In this document: one piece after another, positions 35,178 to 48,910 of the stretch
Layout of the letters: each line of letters begins with the position of its first letter
Numbering within the stretch: the first letter of the stretch is position 1
Assembly (NCBI RefSeq): GCF_029873635.1
Contig: NC_080423.1
Span: 108,765,087-108,829,086, forward strand
From: Malania oleifera
Taxonomy: Eukaryota; Streptophyta; Magnoliopsida; Santalales; Ximeniaceae
DNA length: 64,000 bases
Direction of reading: 5' to 3'
Notes under the pieces: generated by a model
Databases searched by the model: none
The model's input: the letters and a program-made list of their open reading frames with translations, nothing else
What the model was told of the DNA's origin: nothing
Program-made: the position numbers and the translations under genes

Positions 35178-37727
35178 ATTCTCCCCCTCCATACCATAGG
35201 AGGAGAATAATATGTTAATCTTCAATTGACAGTCCATCCCAGCTATAATCCCTACATAGCTGGAGCTTCTCATAGGTTACTCCCTTTGTTACATATCCTG
35301 CCGGATTTTCTTAGTATGAAATTTTGAACTAACTTCAACAGTTGTTGTTCCAATCACTATCGCGTATCCAGTGATAGCGAATGTCAATGTGTTTTGTTCG
35401 GGAATGTACATTGATTCCTTGCTCAGTCCAGTGGCACTCTGACTATCACAATGTACCTTGTATTCTTCCTGTTTGACACCTAACTCTTGAAGAAACCCTC
35501 TTTAACCACAACAGCTCCCGTCCCAGCTTCCGCTGCGGCAAGATATTCTGCTTCTGTTGTGGATAGGGGCAACCAACTTTTTGCAATTTTGACTGCCATG
35601 ATACAAGCTCCCCCTGCAAAAGGTGAACAAAAAACCTGATGTGGACTTTCTTCCATCAAGATCACCAGCCATGTCTCAATCAGTGTAACCCTCCAAGATT
35701 GGTTTCACAGCTTCCCCGAAACATAAGCACAATCCCGATGTACCTTTCAAGTACTTGAGAACCCGATTTCACAATCTTCCCAATGGTCCTTTCCCTGGAT
35801 TGGAAAGAAACCTGCTCACAACAACCTACACAGCGTGGGCATGTCTGGGTCTCGTACATACCATTGCGTACATCAAGCTTCCAACTCTGATGAGGTAATG
35901 GGACTATTGACATTTCTTCCCCTTGATGAGTGAGACAACTTCTTGCTTAGCTTTGAAATGATTAGCCAGTGGAGTATTTACTGGCTTGGCACTTTCCATG
36001 TTGAACTTTTGAATTTACCCGTTCAATATACTTCTTCTCCTGTGATAACCATAGCTTTCTGGCTTTCCTGTCGCGACTGAGTCCTGATGCCTAGGGAGTC
36101 TGCTGAGCTGGGGCCTAAGTCCCTCATTTTCAAAAGATTTAGACAACTCCATCTTTAGCTTGTTGATCTTTCTTGTATCCTGACCAATGATCAAACATAT
36201 CATCAACATAGAGTAGTAGGGATGACAAGATTACCATCAGGAAATATCTGAACATATGCACACTGATCTGCTGCAGTCCCTCTTGTATCCGTGACTCACC
36301 ATGAAAGAATCAAATTTTCTATACCACTCACTGTCTCGGTGCTTGCTTAAGAACGTAGAGACTTTTTCTTCAACCTGCAGACTTGATGTTCTTTCCCTGG
36401 AACTTCAAATCCTTCTGGTTGCTCCATGTAGATGTCTTCTTCCAAGTCACCATGTAAGAAGGCTGTCTTCACATCCATTTGTTCAAGCTCTAGATTCATC
36501 TTGGCTACTAATTCGAGTATGACTCGAATTGTTTGCATTTTCAACTACTGGCGAAATATCTTCGTCAAAGTCAACAAAACCCCCTTTTCTTCTGGTCGAA
36601 ACCTTTGACGACCAATCTGGCTTTATGCGTCACAATTTTCCACTGCCATTTTCTTAAGCTTGAACACCCCATTTGTTCCTTCGTGCTCTCTTCCCTTGGG
36701 AAGTCTTACCAGCTCATACGATTGATTCTTATGTAAAAGAATCAACTCATGCTTTTATAGCTTCGATCCATTTGGCTTTGTCGGTATGAGATTGGACCTC
36801 TTGGAAACTTTTTTTGGCTCCCCCTCATCATGCGTTAAAGTATAAAAAGAATATTCTGATTTGGATTAATCTTCTCGACGGAATCAGAATACGACCCCCT
36901 TTCAGCTCTTATGGGCTCAGCTTCTTTGGAGGAGGATATACCTCATCATCTGACTGCTGTGATGATTCGCAATTCTGGTTGAAGGGGGTTGTTGCTCCCC
37001 ATGCTCAACACCTTCTACATTGTTTAAAAGGATCATCCTTGCAATTCCCATGGTTTGTGGCCGAGAATATGATAGGGTTTAGGATATGGTATGTACAATA
37101 CAGGAGCACAGGTAACAGGCTGGTTTGGTTAGACTTTGTTTGTGGTTGTCAAACGTCCCAAACACCTGGTTTTACATGTGAAAACACCATCTCTCGATTT
37201 GATTGACCCTGCTTCCTATATGGATCCCATAATTGTAGCCAGAATCTCACATCTAAATAGCCCAATATAAAGAAAATGGAATGGCTTCCGAGTCGAGCGG
37301 TTTGCTTTGACTCTTTCCCTAAATTAGATAATAGGCAAAAAGCTTTCGCACCCCCCAAAACACTCTTAGATGAGTGTAAGAAACTTTTCTTTCTGCGGTC
37401 CATGCTTTCTCTGGAATCACAACAGGTAAGTGGTTGCTCGGACGGGATCTGTGAATAGGTTTAACGATGCGGCTCACGCAAGCTTCCCCCCCAGAAGGGT
37501 TAGGTAATTTTTTTCCCTTCGGTTAATTAGCCATTACTGAGCATGCTTCAACTCTTTCCATAATGGTCCGATTCATTATTCAGCTACACCATTATGTTGT
37601 GGAGGTACGTCGGGACGTCGGCCCTTATGCTTTAATATAAACAGTTCAGAGACGTATGATTGGAAACTCGTTGGAAGTATATCGCCTCCATTGTCTGTCA
37701 GAGGGCACTTCAATTGGCGGCAATGTT
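34757..37727 (-). mobile_element. Ty1/copia element, broken and cut by the assembly gap
   Basis: The 3' LTR is 34,757-35,177 (TGTTGGG to CCATCA, 421 bp) with a polypurine tract beside it (minus strand of 35,178-35,191). Rightwards on the minus strand are RNase H (STTEAEYLAAAEA, about 35,500-35,600), reverse transcriptase (EQMDVKTAFLHGDLEE, about 36,430-36,500) and integrase (about 37,150-37,640). This order is that of Ty1/copia. The gag-protease end and the 5' LTR are lost at the N gap. It is broken, with many interruptions, some of which may be sequencing error near a contig end. Confidence 0.8.
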
Positions 37728-37827
37728 NNNNNNNNNNNNNNNNNNNNNNNNNNNNNNNNNNNNNNNNNNNNNNNNNNNNNNNNNNNNNNNNNNNNNNNNN
37801 NNNNNNNNNNNNNNNNNNNNNNNNNNN
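37728..37827. other. Assembly gap of exactly 100 N
   Basis: One hundred undefined bases, the conventional placeholder for a scaffold join of unknown size. The sequences on its two sides overlap in content, see the duplication entry. Confidence 0.98.
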
Positions 37828-40800
37828 TTTTCATATGGTTATGCTATGTGATTATGCTTCTGCGCTGCTTTAGGTTAAGATTGTGGTATTTCAGAGTATA
37901 TAATTGTGAAAGGATTAAAAAAAATCATTAATAGGCAGGTCGTACCAAAAATCCCTGGTGAGGAAGTGAAGACCATCTCTCATCCCCATTTAACCGACCG
38001 GTTCACACTATAAACCCTTTAGCATTCTTTTCCCCACTACACTCTATCAACGACCCTCTGTTCGATGTAGTTGTAAGGAAGACTTCCTCACTCTGTGTGA
38101 GACCCCTTCGTATCTGACATATTGTATTGCTAGCTGGTATACACTACATGATTTTTAGCTTGACTCTATACCAACTCATCACGAATTAAAGAGAATATAA
38201 AACCCTGAATTGTAAGAACTCAAAAAGGGATACAACTCAACCCACTATGCGATTAGTAACTACTACAACGGACTGGTAAAGATTTGAAAAAGGATTTTCA
38301 GGACTTATTGATTGTGTAATTATAACTACAAACACTTAAAAGTTAAGGATCTGAAAAACGGATACAACTCATCAAATATGCGATTGTGGGTATCGATGGA
38401 CTACCGCACTAGTAAAAAAAATGATCCCAAAGGGTATCAGACTCATCCATTCCAGTTTGGTTGCTCTTTTGGCGGTATTGGAATCTACCGAATCTCACAT
38501 CAATATATGTTCAGTCATATGAGGTTGGAAATTATATTTATCTTAATGGGTCAGAGTGTGCAACTTCTCCCGACTAAACCCCTTTCGCGCTATTATGGCT
38601 GTTGGCTCAACCCTACATACTTTTCCTAGCGTACTTGGCCCTGGGAACACCATTATCATATCTTTGCCATACCAACGCAAAGGCAGCAGCATTTCGTACC
38701 CTGCCAACCCTTTGGGCCTTGTCCTGTTCTGACACCACTACCTACTTTCTCGGGGCACTCTGGTGGATCCAACCATTACTTCTGTCTTACATTTTGTTGA
38801 CTTATTAGAGCGTGCAGCATTCACAATTGCCTTCTTTTTGCACTTTTGGTGGCACCGTGGCTACTTTCTTGCGTGCTTATGTTCCGAACTCCTACCTCTC
38901 TCTGTTAGTCTTACTGGAGGTTCTCTACTCACTTGCATCCCATAAAATCATTAATGGATTCTCTTCCCATACTCCATACGAGCCATATTAGCAAACCGAA
39001 CTCAATTAACTTTTGTGAAAGCAACCTCACATCTCTACTGCACCTAAACCTATGGGATTCTAAGATTGATTCAACCTAGATTATATTTTAGCCTATCTCC
39101 ATATTCAAGGCTTTCGACGCTCAATATTTTCAGACAAAGCTTAAGCCTCTATTGGTCTGGACTCCATAATTCTCGGAGGCTCCAAGCCTATTGGTTTACC
39201 ATTTGGGAACCATGGATGGCATAAAGCCAACGATTATAACTCAGCAATATTTCAAGCGACATAATCACTAATCTTTGGCAGACCTTTCAAGCTCTATTTG
39301 GTCTACTTCCGTAGCGGATTGTCTTGTGGCCTCAATCTCTATTGGCCACTACGCCCTTTGGGACAATAAATGGCATACCCCTCGATTATGTTTTAAGACC
39401 TACTCAAGCTTCCAATCAACTACCACATACTTCTCTATCGCATGTACTCACAAAGCTATTATTGGTTTGTCTTCCCCTTTAGGGATTCTTTGGTCCTCAA
39501 ATCCTATTGGCAATACCCACATGGTATTATGCAATGGTCATCGCCCCTCTTGCTTAAGTTTTCACACTACACAATCCTCCTTGAATACTACAAGCTCCGT
39601 TTTGTCTTCCATTCATGAGAGGCACGGACCTCCCCCCGATGGAATCATGCCCTCAATGTATTTTAAACTATTCTCGAGGTTTATCACACTACTCCCTTAC
39701 ACGGGATTGTCATAATGGACGTGACATTCCAATCCACAATGTGTATTTTCAATTTAAAATGAAATTGTCTCTTGAGTCATCCCATTGAACCTTATCATTG
39801 GCCTCACATTGTCAGTTTAAAAAATATGTAACTTGACCATTTTCCAACCTCACAAGTGTTCACACCCGTCGGGCTCACACAAATATGATATGATACCAAC
39901 GTACGGACCGCAATTTCAAAATAAATTAACTTAGGTGCGCGGCACTAATCGAGGCCCCTTTCTCATGCACCCTCGAAAAAAGTCGCCAATAAACACACAT
40001 AAATCCGGCTGTGAATTACCGTGAGAGGTTACGAAAGCCATCATAGGCATTTCGAAATATCAGTTCATAACAATATACACAAATTCATGAAGACAATGAG
40101 ACCTCACTACTTTCAATGATTATGCTGGAACTAGTGTGTTATATCATCACCAAGACAACCATCACGATGCCATCATCCGTTAGGTATTCAACATTCAGGA
40201 TAAACATCTCGTTGAGGGCAATTGAAGAAATTTATTCTCCCCCAATTTAACCAAGATCACACTATAACCCCTCCCCACATATGATTAAGGTTAAGACAAT
40301 ACCCCAATTATACATCCTCCCCCCCCCAAATATTTAGACTATTATTTTAGGACTATTCTGTCCAAATTATCATTGCGGAAATTGCTTTGTGATAAATCAT
40401 AATTCCATAACGCCTTTAACCCCCCACCAATGGAATTTTTTACTAAAATCCTCCTTTCTTTTTGGGAAGGATGATATGGATTGCTTTGGCAATTGTCAAA
40501 AGCTTTGAAAGCCAGGAGTAATAGGCATAAAATCATTTGGGGGTCTGTGAAATAAAATAACAAGATATGTAAAGTAAATTTATACTTTATTAATTTAAAT
40601 ATAAAGTCTTTACAAATTACCTTATATGCAAATAAAAATATCTAATCTAATCTATTCTTTGGATTGGGGCTCACTGAACTTTAAGATGGATCTTTAGTTT
40701 TTGGGTGGTACTTTGATGAACCAATTGAAAACTAAGATTTTAAAAAAAAATTAGGGATGGGCTGGCTGTGTATAAGCTGTTAAAATAACGAAATTAACAA

Positions 40801-41822
40801 TTAAAAATCACTAATCTATTTGGTTAACAGTTGTAAATTAATAAAAATTAAAAATTTTATTAAAGTGCTCATTTTATCTAAAATCAAATAATATAATAAA
40901 AATATGATTTAAATAACAAAATTATAATAATACAAATTTAAAAAAAATTACTATGAGAAAAATAAAAGTTATTAACACAATTATTTACTTAATTGTTATA
41001 CTCTCAAAAATTTACTTTACAATAAAAGTTTTATTGCACATGACATTTTGAAACAATAGTAAAATTATTTTGTAATTATCTTTATTATTATATTTAAAAT
41101 TTAAGTATATTTTTTAATTATATTTAAATTCATATGTTCATTTAATTTTGATTTAATTAAAGTACATAAAACGAATAATGTGTCTAAAAAAACTATTTTT
41201 TGATATTAAAATTTCCTAACATGTTACCAAAATAACTGAAAATTTTTAAAATCTGATTGTCAATTTTTTGGCAAATAATTTGAAAACGAGCAACACAAAC
41301 AAAAAACTAACAATAACAATCTGTTTTTATAATATGGTTTTCTTTACTTTAGAAAATAGAAAGAGAGGAAAATAGAAAATAGCAACGATACCAAATAGAC
41401 TCTAATTAGTATTGGATTTATATTATGTTATTTTTAAAATATAAAATAAAATGAAAATAAAAAAATGATAAGATAAATTTATGTATTTTATCTAATATTA
41501 AATAAGATAGGAATGTATATTTTATTTAAAATTTGGGAATCTATGTTATGTTATGGAATTATAATTTTATTTTGTTTGCATTTATAGGTTTTTTTTATAA
41601 TGAAAATAAACTCTTTGCAAGTACAAAATTCCAATACTCTTTTTAAGAATAGGGACATTCATAACAACCTTAATCTATCAAACTTTTCTTTTGTTATTTG
41701 AATTTTCTTCAAATAGAGGATGTTAGAATTTAAGCATGTTCACAGTTTCATGTTAATAATCTTCGAAACAAATATATAATTAGTTATTGAATTAACCAAG
41801 TAAATAAATTTTAGCAACATTT

Positions 41823-42300
41823 AATGAGTTATTCATAGTTTTATAGAATAACTATAAGACCAGTATGTTATATGGATCAGAATATTGAATGATGAAGAAA
41901 TAAAATATCAAAAAAGTAAAAGTTGTTAAGATAAGAATGCTTAGATGGATGAATGGTATAACATTGAAAGATAAATTAAGGAATGAATATATTTGCCATA
42001 AGTTAGGTGCAAGCTCTTATAAAGGATAAGATAAGGGAGGGCTGAGTCAGATGGTATTGACACTTGCAATGTAGGCTACATAGTGTGCTAATAAAGAAGA
42101 GTGAGTTAGTTACTGCGGGGATATAAAAGGGGTAGGAGTAGTACATAAAATAACTTAAAAAGAGATAGTAAGGATTTAATATTACTGAATCTGTCAAAAG
42201 AAATAGTTCATAATCGCATAAATTAGCGGAAATTTCATATAACCAATCTCATCTAATAAAACTTAAGGCTTGATTTTATTATTTGTGTTATTGTTGTATT
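41823..42300 (+). mobile_element. RTE-type LINE 3' end (duplicate of 28.7-29.1 kb)
   Basis: Near-identical to 28,671-29,142, as part of the locus copy. Confidence 0.6.
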
Positions 42301-44295
42301 CACAATTTCATATATCAAACGATTTTCTCTCAAAAGGTCTATTTTTTTTTTTTATTTAAAGTTTTTTTGCCTTAAGAAAGAGAGGATGACAATTGAATTA
42401 GAGGGTTTTTGTATAAGTTTGGAGTTTCCTTAAATGTGTGGAATGGAAGTGAGGATGTTCCTAGTAGGGTAATATTTTTCATTTAGAAAAATCACTATTA
42501 TCTTATAAGATTGTGATACACCTAACAAATATTTTACAAAATTTGCAAGTATGCAATATATCGTAAATCTTACAAGGCGGCCTTATGTGAATATATCAAT
42601 TAAGTTTAGTACATTTGAATTTAATTTAATTGCATTCTAAGTAATTAATTTAATTAAATTAAGTGAGTCCATTTGTTAGCAAAACTCAATGTTAAATGAT
42701 GGTAATTAATTCGAACCAATTTAGGGTATGGTTTTGGTATTGTTATTTTTTTTTTCTTATTTCTATTTTTACATAGTATTATAAAAAAAGTATTTTTTAT
42801 ATTTAGTTTTGTATTTTTTATTTTTATTTTCAGCCGTTTGTGAAAAAATTGAAAACCAAATTTTGTAAGTTTCAATTGTTTTGGAAACCTATTGTCCAAA
42901 AAGTTTAATATTTAAAAATAATTCTTTTAGATTGAATTGTTCGTTTTTAAATAAAATAAAAATAAAATGATCATATGAATTTAAATATAATAAAATTAAA
43001 AATACACATAAATTTTAAAAAATCATAATAAATTCAATTGCAAAATTATTTTTTACTATTTTTCAATTAATCATGTCTTGTAAGTAAAATTTGAAAGTAT
43101 AACAATTAAGGAAAATAATTATAATAATTTTTATTTTTATTATTGTATTTTTAAAGTATATTACTTTGCAATTTTAAAGGTGAAAATGAGTATTTTTTTA
43201 AAATTAAGTTTTAATTTATTTTAATTTTATAAACATTAATAAATAAGTTGCTATTTTTTTATTTTTATTTCTATTTTTGGGTTAGGTTTTTTATTTTCTA
43301 ATTTCAATTTCTGAACAGTTGTTACTCTTAAATACAAGTCTTTTCATTAACAAAAAACACTATTCTAGATGAGGTGAATTTGACAATGTGTTTAATATTT
43401 TTTTTTCATTTAAAATAACTTTCAAATAAAATAATTCACGATATAAAATTACATTTGTAATACTATACTTACTCTTTAGAATTAAAACTTAATTTTGGAC
43501 AAAATAATTTAGTAGCTCTTATATAAATAGTTACTCCGATAGTAAAAAATCAGTATATTATATGTTAGTAACAAAATCAATTTTATATTATGAAATTACT
43601 TTTACTCTTAAACTATTAAAATGGTTATTTATGCAATGTCCAGACTCGACAATTAAATTAAGTAATAAGTAATATCGCCTGATCTTGTTATATGTTTTCT
43701 TATTCAGCCATAAAATTTAAGTGGGGGGAAACTATAAAGACCTTTTCTAATACTTATATCTATTGTTTTTGACATGAGACATTTGTCATAAAGGTTTCAC
43801 TCTTAATAAATATGGTGTTAATAATTTTTTGAGAGTCAATTCGTCAAGTGTTGTTTACATTTAAATAAAAGGAAATTATTGATTAGACAGTATAATCATG
43901 TTACATTTTAAATTTTGATTGATTTTGTATTATTTTTAAAAATTAAATTAAAATTTGAACATTTTAATTTAAGATGAATTCAGAGACCAAGATATGATTG
44001 ATCTCTCATTGGGGTACTAAAAAATACTCTTTTTAACATTGAATACAAAGTTACAATCATTAAAATGTGTTGGTGCCACCTCCTTTGTAAAATTGTATGC
44101 AAAAAGGAAGCTCATAGCTAAACTTACTTGCCTGAGCTTTATTTCCATAAACATTTTCCTCCAAACGACATTTGGATTATCAAATAGCTGAAGACAATTG
44201 GGCTATTGCCCAAGAAATTTTTCGTAAGTACGAATTTCGGATCCTAAATTTAAATTTGGGTGAATTTAAATAACATATAATTTTATATTAAATTC

Positions 44296-45130
44296 AAGGC
44301 TGCTCTTTTCTTTGGGTGACTGAGGTGCTCGCCTAGGGGCTTTCAAAATTTTTTTAAATATAATAATATATTTTTGGGTCCTAAATTTTTTTTTAATTAA
44401 ATAATATTAATATTATTTAATTATGCTCTCTTTCCATACTTTGACTTCATCACTAACAAATAAATGAAATTGTATTTTAAAATATAAAATAAATACAATT
44501 TTATTTTTTTTTTTCAAGTCTCATTGACTTATCAACTAACAACTTTATTATATTTCTAGCTATCTATTACTCTCATCTCTCTCTTTTAGTTTCTCTAAAA
44601 AAATCTTTTCATCTCTCACACTCTCTCTCTCATCACTTGATCTTTTTTATGATTTTTACTCCGACTCTTGTGTTCATTACAACTATGCTTCCCATTCTCT
44701 GTAATTTCATCAACCCTAATTTTGATTTCAACATTTGTACATTATTTTTCTATTATTCACTCTGAATTTTTTTTTTTTTTTTTTCTATTTTTTCTTAGAT
44801 TTTGGAAACTTTAGGGTTAGAGCGTTGTATCCGACAAGAATCCAATATCTCTAAAGTCTCGCTTGCCGATCGATTTGTTAATAATAATAATAATCAGATT
44901 ATATTATTTTCAATATATTATTTTTATAAATTTATTAAATTTATTTTTATTTGTTTACACAATTTGTCAATTTATAGTTAATATAAATTTTGAAATTTAT
45001 TTATGTCAATGAGAAAATATGAATCCAGATATGAAAAATGAAAAAAGAAAAAAGTATATATTAAACAAAATGTTAAAGATCTTTGATTAAATCTCGCCTA
45101 GGGCCCCATATTGTGAAGAGCTGGCCAGAT
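44296..45130. mobile_element. hAT-type MITE (duplicate of 31.1-31.9 kb)
   Basis: Same ends and the same 8-bp flanks TTAAATTC / TTAAATTT as the first copy, with a few indels. Confidence 0.65.
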
Positions 45131-45441
45131 TTAAATTTCATTCAAATTCTCACAAATTCAAATACAAAATATAATTAAATGTAGTAAAAATAATGTTCTA
45201 TTTTTTCCTATTGATTTATGGCATTTGAATATATGTATATGGAAAACAACATTCGCCATTGGAGAGGCATATGAAGACTGAAAAAACAAAAATAAAAAGA
45301 AAACAGGAAGAACAGACATTCCGATGGTTAGAAGACGAGGCCTCTGTGTAGCTTTCATATAGAGGTCTCGACTTCTAACCTCGAACCAAAATGGACCTAT
45401 CACTTGTTGTATACTTAGGCCTAATGAGCCCTTCTAATTAC

Positions 45442-47709
45442 TTAATTGTGGGGTGAAAAGTGGTCTTGTGGTGAGAGATTGACCTCATGTCAACAATGGC
45501 AAGATTCATCAGCACCCAGCTTGATGGCCTCTTTGCTTGCTCTGATGAACCTTGAGAGTGGCAACATTCACATACTCATCAGCTTCCTCTTCAACACTCA
45601 TTTGCTTCCCCATCCCGATCTGGGAAGCTGCTGAGGAGTGGTCACCATTGAGAACGGCAGCAGTTTGGACCAACTCACTCTGAAACTCAGACAGGTCCCC
45701 CTGTTTCTCATCTGCTTCTTGCGCCATCCTCAAAGAGGCCACTTCTGGAAGCACCTTGCAGTAAATTCACGTGCAGTGCAGCTTTTAGAGACCAAAAACC
45801 AAAAAAAAGGTAGTAGCAACAAGTGAGAGGTGGGCTTGGGATTGCTTATGAAGAAGTGTTTGTAGATTTGTGAAAAGGGGTACTAGGCGATAGGCATCAT
45901 TGAGGGTCTCCACTTGATGGCAGACAGCATTGTCAATAATCCAAAAACCAATCGCAGATGATTCCAAATTGCAATATCATATGTGATTGATTCACAAGTC
46001 TTGGCCTCTTGGGGTTTACATTCATATGTCAAAAACATATTTTAAAAAAGGTTACTATTTATAATTCATGATTCACAGCTCGATTATGATATTGTTTTCC
46101 CCCATTTTTTCAGTGATATCAAACAGAGCAAGCCTTTTATATACTTAAAAGAATTTGCAGATTTCCCAATGATGACTTCATTCCCACATCTCAAATTCCT
46201 GCAGCGAAGGGCTCCTATAAAGATTAAAGGGTACCCTGGGCACTCGGTTCTGGGAGGAGTGAGTTGCCCCTACCCACCTGCTCAAAGGTTCCAGCCCTAA
46301 GCATCCCTGTGAGTTAAGAAACTGGATGTGAGATTGAACATCTTCTTTATGGTTGCTGGGATGGATGAATGCTCAAAACCTCAGAAGCTTGGAGGTGGTT
46401 CCACGTTGCCCTACGCATCACTGCCCATATATGCCAACCACAATCAAACCAAACACAAAAATAAAAACAAAAACCAAGTGGATCCCAACAACACACTAGA
46501 AATTTGTCACTGCTTAATTTTCTAAACGCTGCATTATTGACCTGAAAACTCATACCAGTGCCCTTCTTGATCCAGGGGGAGACCATAAGTGGTGGGTACC
46601 CGAACACCCAAGCCCCTTGTCAAATTGAAGAAATTCGGGGCAGGACCCACATTCCATCCGGGTTAGGGATAGACCCCCGGAGGGGGTGTGCCACAATGAT
46701 CATAGAACCCACCAATTGCCTCAATCATAGGTAATCACCAGAAGGGTTCTCAAGTCCACTGAGGGCTCCCTCTCAAAAGTCCCTCCATAAAACCTCCTTC
46801 ACCAAAAGTCCCCTCTGCCCATTCCGCTAACAATCGTGAAGATGGGTGATTCATCATTTAGCGGGAGATCCCACAACATCAAATACCTTGGCTCGATCAA
46901 AAACAGTCAATTTGGGGAGCCTTCCCTTCCTGGTCTCGCGTGCATTGCTTTGAATTTCAAACCATAGTGATGAAATTTCAGAATATACTTCAACTTTCGC
47001 AAGTTTTTGTAAAACAGAGTGCTGGGTAAGCTCTGGTAGTAAATCCCGAAGGCGAATTCCATTCTCGTGAGAGAGTCGAAGATGGTTTTCTGAGGGTACC
47101 CTTGTGCGAGTTGCTTCGGACGTGGCTGATTGATCCATGGGAGGTGCCGGAGAAGGCGAAGAGCCGGTTGGGTTGGGTCGGACCGGGGGATTGAAGAGAA
47201 CCACCGGTCGAAGACGGCGTATTCCCGGACCCAGGGAGGTGTAGACGGGTATGGATCCGGGCTTGAAAAACCCTCTCATTACGGTCTCGGAGAGGTTTTG
47301 GGAGATGGAGAGGGCTGGTTCCCACGAATCCGGTCCATGGGAGGGAAGGGATCCGGAGCCGAAGACCTGCTGCTCCACGTCCTCGAAGTAGTTGACCCGG
47401 GTCCGGATCCACGAACTCGGGCATCGTCGGTAGAAGCAGATGGACCGGGTCCCATTCTTGGTGGAAACCGGGTTGCATTCCGGCGCCGGTGACCGCCGTT
47501 GATTGATGGGTTGACGGAGTTTTTCATCCACCCGAGCATGTGGTCGAAGGAGCGATGCTCCAGGACCATAACGACGATGGTTTTGATGTGTTGGGCTCCG
47601 GAAGCGAAACGGGTGGGTCGAGATGAACAGACAGCGCGAGGAATGAGGATGAGCAAAGGAGAAAATGAAGGTGCTCTGTTTCCGGATTTGGATTTGTGGT
47701 CCCACCCAT
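45442..47709 (-). pseudogene. NPC: Second NPC copy with many frame-shifting indels
   Basis: It matches the NPC gene at 32,246-34,409 from start codon (47,709-47,707) to stop (45,444-45,442), but the frame is lost repeatedly. NPC motifs appear scattered over several frames, for example the TQPNR region near 47,170 and the SEFQSEL region near 45,680. The changes are mostly 1-4-base additions in short runs, which looks like unpolished long-read error, not decay. In places this copy fits the family better than copy 1, for instance around the exon 3 start. I infer that it is the other haplotype of the same gene, not a true pseudogene. Confidence 0.75.
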
Positions 47710-47768
47710 TTCTGATTTTGAACAAATGGGTCTTTCACTAATTGTGATCACAGAAGCTCGATTATCTG

Positions 47769-47770
<2 letters not shown>

Positions 47771-47823
<53 letters not shown>
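47771..47823. repeat. (CT)n microsatellite upstream of the second NPC copy
   Basis: About 26 CT units against about 19 in the first copy (34,472-34,510). Either an allelic difference or error. Confidence 0.9.
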
Positions 47824-47826
<3 letters not shown>

Positions 47827-48069
47827 ATTTGGCTCACTCTGTTCATCAGAGCTCACAAGCGGACAGTGTAATCTACATATATTATAGAATGTGTGCGTGT
47901 ATATAATGTATGGCTGGGCGTTTCAAGATCTTTCTGATCTGATAGAGCTCGTCGGTGGGAGGGGAGAGAGAGAGAGAGAGAGAGAGTGAGAGATGCCTGT
48001 AATAAGCTGAGCAGCGTGAAGAGGAGGAAGTGGTCATGGTGGGCTTTGCCTTTGGTGGGGGCTTAAAGG

Positions 48070-48910
48070 GCGGAGCAAAAGAAGAAAGAAAGAAAAGAAA
48101 GCAGTAAGTTTGGCAAGTGGCAATTTGGCATCCTCTGTGCAGTCCCATTTTTTTTCTTTAATTCTTTTTTCAAACTATTATTATTTTTTTTCCACACTAA
48201 ACCTTTTTTATTATCTGATTTATTATAGAGAAAAATAATAAAAAGACATCAAATATCGAATCCTATTAGATTATAGGTGAACCCTTTTATGTAATGTGGA
48301 GAAATTTATTAATTTCTTCTCTTTATTTCTTTCCAATCAACCGGATTCAAAGTGAGTTATTGTAGTATGAAAATGGTTGGAATATGAGTTATTTTAATTC
48401 ATGTGTTTCTTTCCTTTTCTTTCCACGCCAAGTAATTAATGGTGGGGGGATCTAGTTAAAGTCATTTATGAATTATATAAGGGTGTCCATAAAAAATGTA
48501 TAATACATTTTAAATCGATAAGGGAAAAGAGCATATATATATCGATACGATGAATTTCTAGTTTTTTTTTTTTATTTTTTAAGGCCAACTAACTTTATAT
48601 AATAATAAACCACTCTATTATTAACTCATTCCACTAAATTTTATTTCACACTAGTTAAATATCTAAAATTACTAATTTAAGCCATCATTACATTTAACTA
48701 CTATTAAATATTTTACAAAAAATATAAAATAATTATATCTATATTATATGTTATTTTATGAATCTAATTTTTTTCAAGTTTCAATGAAATAGGTTTTTCC
48801 ATAATAGGCTGATGGATTTAATTAAATAAATAATTACTAATTACTAATTTATGGCGTGTCTATATAAGTTCTTTACACAAGAATATGTTCTTGTAAATTA
48901 AAATTATTTT
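48070..48910. other. Upstream flank of the NPC locus
   Basis: Unique sequence beyond the end of the duplicated segment. It is AT-rich and contains no gene. It is the natural upstream continuation of the NPC locus without the copia insertion. Confidence 0.5.

Larger units (their letters stand above)
37828..48069. repeat. Second copy of 24,893-34,756, probably a false duplication
   Basis: Begins at the first base after the gap and follows 24,893 onward in the same order: end of LTR B, element F interior, right LTR of F, AT-rich repeat, LINE end, hAT MITE, NPC gene and its promoter. It is separated from the first copy by many one- to few-base insertions and deletions, densest at 37.8-40.9 kb and 45.3-47.5 kb, and nearly clean at 41-45 kb. 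It ends where the copia element of copy 1 begins. Confidence 0.9.

Noticed and set aside
36814-37206. Plus-strand frame of 130 codons near the gap
   Set aside because: Antisense to the copia pol region, with no recognisable domain on this strand.
45442-47741. A second functional phospholipase gene in tandem
   Set aside because: The frame is lost many times, the flanks are duplicated for 10 kb, and the copy abuts a 100-N gap; a false duplication is more likely.
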